In this document: in pieces, positions 29,201 through 41,200 of the stretch
Layout of the letters: the number at the start of each line of letters is the position of its first letter
How positions within the stretch are numbered: the first letter of the stretch is position 1
Origin: Owenia fusiformis
Taxonomy: Eukaryota; Annelida; Polychaeta; Sabellida; Oweniidae
DNA: 64,000 nt
Direction: 5' to 3'
Assembly: GCA_903813345.2 (NCBI GenBank)
Contig: CAIIXF020000006.1
Span: 20,343,936 to 20,407,935 of the forward strand
The notes under the pieces: generated by a model
Database searches by the model: none
What the model saw: only the letters and a program-made list of their open reading frames with translations
What the model was told of the DNA's origin: nothing
Translations under genes and position numbers: made by a program

Positions 29201-32200
29201 GCTATGATAAAGAAGAGATTTTCAAGAGGGTCGATAAATTTCAAAATGGCTGCCATTTTTCATAACGAAAACATTTTCAAGATTTTAGCTAAATTGCAAG
29301 ATGGCCACCATTCTTTGTAAAATAATGTTATCGTTGATAACCCAAATACAAGTAGGGTTTGGTTAAAATCGTATGCGCAATATGCTGATACCTAGAGACA
29401 ACGGAGCACTGCTCGAGAAGACATTTTTCAAGAGGCCATTGAATTTCAAAATGGCTGTCATTTTCAGACAACGGAGCACTGCTCCAGAAGACATTTTTCA
29501 AGAGGCCATTGAATTTCAAAATGGCTGCCATTTTTAGAAAAACATAATCTTCAAATACCAGCAGACTGATTTGACTCAAAGCTGATTCCTAGGGAAAGAG
29601 GAGTTCTGTTCAAGCAATTTTTTTCAAGATGGGGGCTTTTTATCAAAACATAAATAGAAACATTTTGAAAAAATTGTTGACGTGGGGTCCTTATTGACGA
29701 TTTCTCGAATTGTTCAATTGATATTTTTATCATCATGGGGACTTCACTTGAAAGATAAACAAACACGCTAATTGCTGGACAGTTAACAGGGTAACCACCA
29801 AAGACTTCATCGAGGGATAGATTTTTTAGACAAAGTACACTAAATTCGCGGGATGTCGGGGGACATTCAAGGGATTTGCGCGATTGGGACTTAATGTAAA
29901 AGTACTCAAAACCAACTTTCAGATACTGATGATTAATCAAATATGATGCACTTAACTTAAACACGGTGTTAAATAAACGTCAACACAATCTCACACAATA
30001 TGCATAGGAATATTATTACGTAGTTTCCGTTATATCTTCACATGGCCTATCGTTTACATTAACATAAACTTCAGGAAAAATGAAAGCACTGAGGAAGAGT
30101 AAGTAATGCATACAGGTTTTAATAATAAATTAGTGTTTACCAAATTCAGTGTAATGCGTACAACTTTTGTAATACTTTATTAGGAGGTCAAAGCCGACAT
30201 TGCGGGACTTTGTGGGACATTGCGGGACAATCGAATTAGCCTACCTTTGATCAAATTCGCGGAATAATCCCGCCATTTGCGGGACACTTGACAGCTCTAA
30301 AATGATGTTGGATTTAGAGGTTATGTCACTATCGTGGCATATATGCCCGAGGTCTCAGTGATATATGGCCCGACCTTGGGAGGGACATTGATCTCTGAGA
30401 ACCAAGGGCATATGTGCCACGATAGTGACATAAATGATTTATAACATACCTATGATGATGTAGACTGGTCAGAGAGTACCGTTTTCTTATAGAATTGACA
30501 AACAAATGGTTTGAAAATGATTGAAATGAGGACTTCACTTGAAAGATAAACAAACACGCTAATTGCGGGACAGTTAACAGGGTAACCACCAAAGACTTCA
30601 TCGAGGGATAGATTTTTTAGACAAAGTACACTAAATTCGCGGAATGTCGGGGGACATTCAAGGGATTTGCGCGATTGCGACTTAATGTAAAAGTACTCAA
30701 AACCAACTTTCAGATACTGATGATTAATCAAATATGATGCACTTAACTTAAACACGGTGTTAAATAAACGTCAACACAATCTCACACAATATGCATAGGA
30801 ATATTATTACGTAGTTTCCGTTATATCTTCACATGGCCTATCGTTTACATTAACATAAACTTCAGGAAAAATGAAAGCACTGAGGAAGAGTAAGTAATGC
30901 ATACAGGTTTTAATAATAAATTAGTGTTTACCAAATTCAGTGTAATGCGTACAACTTTTGTAATACTTTATTAGGAGGTCAAAGCCGACATTGCGGGACT
31001 TTGTGGGACATTGCGGGACAATCGAATTAGCCTACCTTTGATCAAATTCGCGGAATAATCCCGCCATTTGCAGGACACTTGACAGCTCTAAAATGATGTT
31101 GGATTTAGAGGTTATGTCACTATCGTGGCATATATGCCCGAGGTCTCAGTGATATATGGCCCGACCTTGGGAGGGACATTGATCTCTGAGAACCAAGGGC
31201 ATATGTGCCACGATAGTGACATAAATAATTTATAACATACCTATGATGATGTAGACTGGTCAGAGAGTACCGTTTTCTTATAGAATTGACAAACAAATGG
31301 TTTGAAAATGATTGAAATGAGTTTAGAAAAATTGCTCGCGCAGTTTTATCTTCGATTGACTGGTTATGACGTCAGCGCCTTGACCAATCAGAAAGTTAGC
31401 GGGCGCGGGCTTTTCAAAACTTATATTGGCCCGCTGTCTTGTGTACACTTTGCACTATACATCATCATAGGTATGTTATAATGCTTTGTATTTACCATTC
31501 TTCTTGCATTATATGGAGCAAAATTAAAATATTGGCTGTCTTTGAAATTGTGCTATTGAATAGTTTCCAATATAAGGTTTACACTTAGAGATTGCTTTTT
31601 CTTCTGGGCTTCTTTAAGGTTTTTAGTAATTTCCCTAATTTGATGTTTATACTTAGATATTTAGCATTACAGGATTATATTCCATTTGAAGGTTGAATAA
31701 TAATCATGCTTGATAAAATGCATTATTTGTTATAAAAATGTTATTTTGTGGGAAATTTGTGCAATGAAAAATGGGGTATGGGAACTTTATTAAGACAATT
31801 ATATTGACCTAACATCCTTCCATTTTGGCCAATAGGGTTTATTGTGCCAGTAATTTCATCCTTATTCTCCATATATCATATGTGGCAAATTTAGATATAA
31901 TATGATAATCATTGCTACATCTAAATAATATCATGTTTGCCACTTAAAATCTTGAAAAAGTTGAAAAATACTCCAAAAATAGCGAAAAAATGGGAAAAGT
32001 AAAAAGCATGTAAAATCTTGAATTCTCAAAATCCCAGTTATTTTATTGCAGATAATGTGAGCCCTAATGCTCCTCTTTCCAACAATAATACTCACTGTAC
32101 ATGGGACATCTGGCTTTTCTGGCAAATTGGATCCAAAGATGGTTGCCATTTCGTCTCTATATTGACCCTCATGTTTCCAACTAAAATCACGAAAACCTTG

Positions 32201-35200
32201 AAGAAATGGCCGAAAACATCGAAAAAAAAGTTAAAAGTAAAATGCTTGTAAAATCTTGAAAACCCAAAATCCCAGTTATTTTATTGCAGATTATGAAAGC
32301 TCTAATGCTCCTCTTTCCAACAGTAATACCCACTCTACATGGGACATCTGGCTTATTAAACAAACTGGGTCCAAAGATGGCTGCCATTTCGTCTCTTAAT
32401 TGACCCATGTTCCAGAAAAGGCTCCGTAACCATGGCAACCATTGTGACGTCATAATAAACAATACATATGAACTCTTCAACATGTCCCATATACAAATCA
32501 AATAGTTATTAACTGGTTTTGGATCATCTTCTTAGCATACCATAAGCTGGAAATATATCTTTTTTCACTGATTTTGGTGCATTTTCTAGGTTGTAAAAAG
32601 ACAACAAACATGGGTTGCTTAGCAACGGTGTCACAAACTAACCAATCATCTGTGAGAAAAATGAATGACATATTTTGGCTTCCCAATGGTCATACTTTCA
32701 TATAAGAATAAAATTTTTGAAATATAAAATTTGACCTGTGCCACCTCCTGCCCCCTTTTTACAAATAGTGCCTCTTAAATCAATCAAAGATAAAACTTTT
32801 TAAATATCTAAATTAAACAGACTGAGATAATAAGTAACACGTTTATGATCAAAGTTCCTCACAAAAATCATCATATGATATTGAAGATTAAAATGGCAAC
32901 CACAGTAGAAGAACATGTTAAAGAGACATTGAAATGTAAAGTATGTTATGAGACACTGACAGACCCAAGAACACTACCATGTATGCACACCTACTGTTGC
33001 AAGTGCCTTGATAAGTTGGAAAAGAAGAAACAAGGAAAGAAACTTAGCCTAGGCTGCCCAGAATGTAGACGAGTTCATATAATACCCGAAGGGGAAGTGA
33101 CCAAATTTCAGGTCAACTACACAACAAATACATTAGTGGATATGTTACAGTCCATGGATGTAAGTGACAAACCAGAATGTACATTATGTAAAGAGAAACA
33201 CCAGAAGGACATTGATGCTATATCAAAATGCATACAATGCAACAAACAGTTTTGTAAACAATGCCAGGACTATCATGATATGTTTTTTCAAGGCCATGCT
33301 GTAATTGACCTTACATGTGATGAGGCTCAAGATATAAACAGTTCACTAAGTGCTGTTAAACAATATACAGTATATTGTGAAACCCATAAAACCAATCCAA
33401 TTGAGATATATTGTAAAGTTGATAGTCAAGCTGTTTGTGCCACGTGTTACGTGATCAAACACTCTGGCCACGAGTGTGTTGACATCCATCAAGCTGCAGC
33501 GGACAATGTTGAACAAATTGATGAACTCTTCAAGAAAGGTGAAAAGATCATTGACAGTTATGTACAATCAATACAGAGCACTCAAACCAAGAAAGATAAA
33601 ATGGAAAATGAAGCAGATAATGTTACCCATGAACTTAACAATGATATGAACATTGCTATCCAAGCAATCCGTAATCATTACTCAAAGAACATTAAGTTGG
33701 TGGCTGAGAAAAAGGCTACATGCACTAAGCAGGCAATTGCCCACCTAGAACAGCTCAATATACAAAAGGTCACTACTGAGAGCGCAATGAGCCAGCTTCG
33801 TACACTAAAACAACATGGACATGATGCCCAGCTTGCTAACATGGCTCAAGACATCGCCACTAAATCTAAGGAATGGGACGTTCCTAAAAACACTGGATTT
33901 GACTATAACATTGCATTCAGGCTACATCAAGGTAAAGTGGTTGAGGACAGAATTATGTTGGGTGGAGTAGACATTGAAATTATGAAAATTCCTGTTGTAT
34001 TAAAATCAATAAAATTAACAAAGCCTATTGTAGTAGAAAGAACCAATAAGGCACAATCTGCAGTATGGGACATAGCTGTAACTAACAATAATAATGTAGT
34101 AACTACAGGCTACCAATCTGCAGCCAATACCTATAATAAAGACATGTCAGATAAGGATAAAATTGATGGTAGATTTACTAATGTTGCTGCTAAAGATGAT
34201 GAGATATATCTTACCAATAATACCAAAACCATCAGCATTTACAACCAGGATGGTATACACAGTAGAGATCTAACAATACCTTCACTGCAACAATGTGGAG
34301 GAATTGCAGTCAATACCCATGGTGAACTTATTGTATGTGACATTGCCACTAGAGCAATACACCACTTAGACAGCACAACAGGCAAAATAATGACAAAGTC
34401 GAAACAGTTCTCAAATCCTCACTATGTAGCAGTGAACAGCAAAGATGTGGTTATTGTGTCTGACAACAGTGCACACTGTGTTGTGGGGATGACCAGAGAG
34501 GGGAATGAGCTGTTCAAGTATGGGACTCTTGATGGAGGGCAGAACCAGCTGAACAATCCTTTGGGACTATGTATAGATAGAGCGGACAATATCATAGTGG
34601 CTGACTACTTGAACAACAGGATTCACCTGCTCACACCAGAGGGCAAATTCATCCAGTACCTCCTGACAGAATCAGATGGACTATGGTGGCCTAATGCTGT
34701 AGCAATGGACAATGAAGGACAAGTTTTGGTAGGCGATGAATTTGGCTGTATCTGGTGTGTTAAATACACAGAGTAATGTGTTATGCTCTGAATTGAATCC
34801 TATACCTTCTGGTCAAGCACCATCGTAAGGAATAACATATACGCAGACTGAAGCGATGGACATCAACAATGAGGGAAATGTTTTGACATGATTTGGTATC
34901 TGGTTACATTGGCAAAATATACTGTATAACAAAATGAATATAAAATAAAAAGGCTTTTTCATCTAAGAATGAATAAGTTTTTATTCCTTCTATGAATAAA
35001 AATATAAGTCCCCTCCTCAGTTCACTTGAAAATTATATTTCCCTGGACAAAATCAATATTAAATTCTTAACAGGCTACAGTGTATAAGTATTTTTTACAT
35101 TTGTATTTAAGAACAATAACATTGTAAACTGGCCCTTACCCTGACTTGCGCATAGTCCCCGATCTCCACATGTTCGGGTGTGGCCAGGGGGGCCTGAACA

Positions 35201-38200
35201 TGTTGTATGGGCATGTAGTTGAAGCCTTGTTGTTGTTGTTGTTGTTGCTGCTGTTGCTGTTGGTGATGTTGTTGTTTGCTGTAACCAAGGTTACGGCGTA
35301 TCACATTGGTAACATCTGAGAACCTATGCATGTTTAATGGCTGAAATATAAATTGAATTCTTAATTAGTTTGGTTATTTTATAACATTCTTGAAAGCAGG
35401 ATGACACCATTTACCAAAACCCTGACTTTTTGAAAACATACACATTTTAAATGATTGAAATATTGCACTAAATAGAAGTCAAAGAAAGACTTATATTAAA
35501 CAGTTGAAGTTTGAACATTGAAAATGCAAGAAACCAGTATTTTTGCAAGCCTCAACATGACAAGAAAACATATGATGCAAATACAAAAATGCAACATTAC
35601 AATTGTAACAGATGTAGATGTGAAATGCCAGACACAAAAACTGGTGGCTATATCAATATGTCATCGCTTTAAAGACATTAAAACATGTAATACTAACTCC
35701 TTACCAACAAGGTCCCTTAAAAAATATGTGTAGACAGGAGTATACTTTTCCTTGTATATAAAATATTGTAGATTTCAATATGTATATTTCAATATGCAAG
35801 GCAATATTACTGGGTGAAATTTTAATGTACCTTTGGTTTGACTGCTGGTTTTGATTTGACTTGTTGATTGTTACGACGATTGAGAGACCCCTGAGGTGAT
35901 GATGATGATACCAAGGGGTCTTTATCTGTCCAATCGGTTTGTTCGCTAGGAATGATGTCATACTGGTTTTCATTCCAACCTGGAGTTAAATGTAAATCTT
36001 TAATAAAAATCTTTTCATAATTTAAATGTAAAATGCTTGGTTGGCTTTCCCTTTTAACATCAAATATGTGGACATACAAAACATGAAATGAATCATATTG
36101 TACTATTTATTTTACAGGTACTACAATTTATATATGTATATAGTATATAAAGTAAACAAGAACAAACAACATCTAAAAGTAAAGAAAACCACACAAAGAT
36201 TATAGGGTGAAATTCTGTCAGGTTGAAGGAGAATTCATGTAATAAAACCTGTCTAATCCAAACGCCACTACAACCTACCAAATGTGTTCAAACTGACAGG
36301 TGTTCAAATTTGCATTGAGAGGTGCTTAGCTAAGAGAGCAGTTTGAAAATACAGGTTTTATTGTACACTGAGATTAGAAAGTAAATGTTCCATGTATACC
36401 AGACCAAATCACTGAAAAGTAAAATAAAGGTACAAATACACATCAAAGTATCTATTAAAGGTAACAACCCCAATAATGTCATAACCCTCACTGAACCAAA
36501 ATGATCCGTTTGTGGACTTACAACCCTAAAATCATAACTGGTTCTTTTCAGTATAACACATTTGGAATGGTAAGATCCCATAACACTGTACATGTACAAT
36601 ATATTATAAACCACCAACCCTATACTATGGGGTATTGCATTTACAAGAACATATTTTCAATTGTAACCAAAATTTCCAAGCCTTCAATGTCTTCAAACAA
36701 GAAGGCAAAAAAACTGAACTACAAGTAATAAACCGAGAAGAAATGGGCAGTAAGCCTTAAAGGGGCAACAAAGCATAGATGCCAGTTGAGTGTAACTTTC
36801 AGAAAAATTGTCACAATCTTACAATTTCATTCTCAATATTTCTTTCTGAAAAGTCCTTCAGTTTTGACTTAATACCAGGATAATCCTGTAATTTTTCGAT
36901 GCATTCTTCAGAGAATTCAGGATCTTCAATACCTTCAATATTTGATCCGAAATCTCAATTCTTTTTCAGGTCATAAAATAAGAATTGTACAAATGGAAAT
37001 ATTGACATGCTTCTTGAAAGGACCACTTCCATCAGTTTACACTCTCTAGTTCTTGCTGCCCCTTTAACTTCACATCAAGTGAACACAGAAAGAAACACAG
37101 AAGAGTATCCATCAATCTTACATCAAGTCACACCTTTCCACATTTCCCATCTTTACATTTAATTCATATATCTTAGACATTTGCTCCTTTTATGAATAGG
37201 AAATGCAACATAGGTTCATCATATCCTATCAAATGGTCAGGTTATTTAAGGTTCAAAGTCAAATGTGTAAATGCTGTGTGTCAAAATCTTTAATTCACAT
37301 GGAGTAGATTATGAACTTTTTTAATAATATAAGCACAAAAATATTCTAAAATTAAAACGAAAGGAAAGGTGGCTTGCTAGATCTGATTCTGCCTTTAAAT
37401 CCTGACATTGAAGGAGACTGAACACAATATGATGGCCTTGGCAATGGCCTACTAAATAAATCTAGGATACTGATAACTAGAAATAAAGAGGCCATGAATT
37501 CATAAGATCCAAGAATTTATCCGGATAAATTTTATCTTCTTGGATTATTGATCCGGATTAATATTTGGTGAATTCGTAAGTTCCTAGGATTTTGGGGGAA
37601 ACCCCAAGATTTATCCAAATTACATTGGAATTCAGATAAAATTAATCCAAAAAGTAATCCACCCACATAGGTGGATTAGGATTTAGATAAAATTTATCCT
37701 AAAGATTGTGCGAATTCACCAATGTTTGGATAAATTCCAAGATTAATCCCACAATGCATCATTACCATGACAAAATCACGCCCCCAGGGCTTAAATAATA
37801 GATTAGGAAGAAAGGAGAATATAGACTTGATGTAAGATTAAACACTATTCATAAAGTTTTAGTCTCCTTCAGATTAATTGTCTGTAAAGCCATTTCACTG
37901 ACTCAAAAAGGACCTGTTTTGGTCTCCCTTTTTTCTTTAAAATTGCAAGATAACATGCCAATTTGAAAGAAAAATGGGAAAAAGAAGGGAAAAAGTTTTG
38001 CCGCTGGAGATTATGAAATGAGGCAGATCGGGCTCAACAGACAATTTATTTGTGAAGGTCTAGCTGTACCAGGTCCTGCTCCTGCAGACTGTGTTGGCAT
38101 AGTTGACGCTTTCTGAAGTTTACGATTTAGTGTATCGTTATCGCTCCAACCTAAATAACAAATAAAAGAATGAGCAATTCTAAAAACATTAAATTCCACT

Positions 38201-41200
38201 TAATTCTATCATGCTTCATTTAGCAATGAATTACTCTTAAGACTGAAAAAATACATGTATTCCAATTCTTGTGGATTATTCTTGTGAATTAAGTGACTTT
38301 AGGATAATACCATTATTACATCCTAAGAATCAACGGAAAGTCAGAAACTGAAATTTATAATAATTTCCAGAAATAGGTCGCTGTAAAAACAGAAGAATCT
38401 CATGCTTTACAGCATTTAATTCAATATTACAATCAGACTAAAATGTATCAGACTAAAAAAGGTCACAAAAAGCATGTTCACCTTTAAAATACATTTAATT
38501 TCTGCTTATATGAAATACAGGATCATCTAAACACATGATACTGTTGAAGCTTTCCATAAAGATTTTACCAACATAGACTACAAACACCAAAACCTTCCTG
38601 ACAATAAGCACAAAGCAATAAAAAATAATTCAACAAAAGGCTTATTTGGCCAAAGATGCAAAAACAATAGTTAATAATATAATTGAAATGTTTATGAAAA
38701 ACATTTTGGTGTATATATAATACATGTAGTGTACATTGATACTAAGATACAGAAATATGATGTCACACAATACATACAGATTTAGACAAAGAAAGAAATG
38801 CACAAAAATAATTTGTAAGCCCTGGTTAAAATACAATTTTGGTCATTCTAATTCCCTGGAATTTTTTCACACTTCACCATTTTCCTCTCTGTATCATAAC
38901 TTAATTTCTTGAATTCTTATACAAATTAGTATATACTAAATCTCTATACATTTTAGTTCTTGCTCATTCTATTCCCCTTTACTGTAGTTTTTTAAAAAAA
39001 ATGACCATAATGATATTTTATCGATTGTGGTGCCCTGAAGCCAGTGGGTGCCTATTTCCTACAACACACAAAGCAAAGACAATTAATTCCATGATGAAAA
39101 TAAACAGACAGAAGCCAGCTCTGAAATTGTAAATATTAGAAGTGTCATACATCACACACCTAATAAAGAATAACTTTGTGGCACTTAGCACTGGGTTAAC
39201 AAAGCTGAAATACATTTAAAATCAAAAGAAGCATCAACAACCAATCAAAACAAAGCTGACAACAGTGGTGACCAATGAAAGCTTTCGTTACAACAGAATT
39301 GACCAATCACCTTGCTCCTCTGATGTCCTCAAGGCCAGTTTCATACTATTAGATTTCCTAAACTGATAAGGCTGTCTTGGACAGCTACAATCTGACTCAG
39401 ACAAATCTGATTTTTTGTCTGATTCGCTTTTTGGTGCCGTTTCAACGCTAGCTTCATCTTCTTCCCTCTCAAGAAACGTGCTACTAGATAGTGGGAAACT
39501 ACCACTAGCCAATGGGAATGATCTCCTATATTGTTCTGTAAGTTTGCATGCAACATTAATGAATTAAAAATGGTTAAAATAACAAGTTTAGTATTGCTGA
39601 AGTAGTATTAACAACGTACTGTTTGCAACATAGTTTATGATCTTCAAAAGCTTGTTGAAAGAAATGAGAAAACGTGAGATAATTAATTGTTTTAGCTTAG
39701 TGTATTAACAGAAGATCGTGTCTCATTCCCAAAAGCAACCAAAAATTATTTCTTGTGATCACACAAATGTTAGCTCTAAAACTGAATTTCATTCCAAGTG
39801 CATTTTATACAAATGTCCAGTGTATAGTGTATTAAGAAGGTGGTCATATCTTTGATAAAGTATTTTGATATTTTTCATATACAAGGGCCGATCAAAAAAG
39901 TTTCTTACCATTGGCTCTAGATTTTATAATAAGAGAGGTAAGAGATAAGATAAGAGAAGTTGGATTTTCAAACTTTTACATGAGACAGGGTAATAAGTTT
40001 GCTTTAAGTCTTTGACTTAACATTTTCTGTGAGAAGTCAGTTTGTTTCAAAGAGGGCATCTGATTTTATATCATTGTCTAATCTAAATCAATTTTAATAT
40101 GTTGTTCCTCAGATAATAAGAAACTAGACTTTGCTTTTTTTGTAGGTATTTCTCTATTATTCCATTGTAATTCCATTCAAAGTATGACCACCAAAATCTT
40201 CTTGAAAATATTAATAAATGATACAAACCTGCATATATATTCCGCCGATTTTTAACCTGGCTTGGTCTAAGTGGTTGATCGCCATTGCGAGATGTTGTAA
40301 CGTCACTGTACGCATCATTAGCATGATTGACAGTTCCGTAGGGACTAGTGTTATCATAAAAGGTTGGAGAGGTGGAGCTTGCACGGTCATGTTCATGATC
40401 GCTGTCTGACTGGACATAACGTTGTAGTTGATCGTAGACAGGCTCAGAGTCTTCCGTACTTTGACTAGAAAAAGAAGAAAGATTAATGAAAATAGTAAAA
40501 CATTCTCATTTTCTCCATACAGTTAGAAGCAATGCAAAAGATTTTCAGAAATTACCACCACCTCGTTGCTCACAATTATTGTTAGTTCAATCTTAAGTCA
40601 GATTTGAATTCCTGAGAACTTATAGATGATTCTGAAAAAAATTGGTCAATTTGAAAAAAGACCTTTTTGACCTTGAAAAGGTCATTGAAGGTCAAATATT
40701 TTTTTGACCTTGAGAATGTCATTGAAGGTCAAAACTATCGTCGGATTTGAACTTTTGAGAACTTCTCGATGATTTTGAAAAAGATTGGTTAATTTGAAGC
40801 AAGTTGAAAAAATACCTTTTTGATCTTTTTTTGACCTTGAGAAGGACAATGAAGGTCAAATGTCAAATCTAGTCATATTTGAACAACTTCTGATAACTTG
40901 TAGATGATTTTGAAAAAAAAATTGATCAATTTGAAGCAAGTTGAAAAAAAGAATTTTTTTACCTTTTCTGACCTTGAAAAGGTCACTGAAGGTCAAATCT
41001 TAAATATAAAGTCAGATTTGAACTTCTGAAAACTTATGACGTAGATGATTTTGAAAAAAAACTGAAGTCAGTCTAAACAGTATTTGTTAAGTTATTGGAA
41101 GTTTTAAGAATTTGTTTAAGATGCCAACCAACCGCCGTCACAAAAAAAACAGGGACCATAACAATGTGTCACCACTTTTTGGTCGTGACATAAAAATTGA

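Larger units (their letters stand above)
25693..32774. mobile_element. 7.1 kb composite with ~1 kb terminal inverted repeats and TTAA flanks
   Basis: The left arm (25693-~26716) and right arm (~31770-32774) are inverted copies with only small differences, for example an 11-12 bp indel near the tips. The tips are GAGGCACTATTTGTAAAAAG and its inverse, each bordered by TTAA (25689-25692, 32775-32778). A TTAA duplication is the piggyBac hallmark, but no transposase is seen between the arms and the tips do not match a family I know. The interior holds a LINE remnant and a 791 bp tandem duplication. It could be a long-TIR non-autonomous transposon, or an inverted duplication of one. Confidence 0.8.

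Noticed and set aside
29551-30755. Two similar minus-strand frames of 137 and 101 codons
   Set aside because: They match each other because of the 791 bp duplication. They contain no recognisable domain, and one ends at the duplication boundary.
39880-39920. ACAAGGGCCGATCAAAAAAG resembles a mariner end
   Set aside because: No inverted partner or transposase relic is visible nearby, so a solo end cannot be supported.
40211-40417. Frames on both strands over exon 13
   Set aside because: They are in the wrong phase for the host gene. The phase set by exons 12 and 14 gives a different, uninterrupted frame that was used instead.
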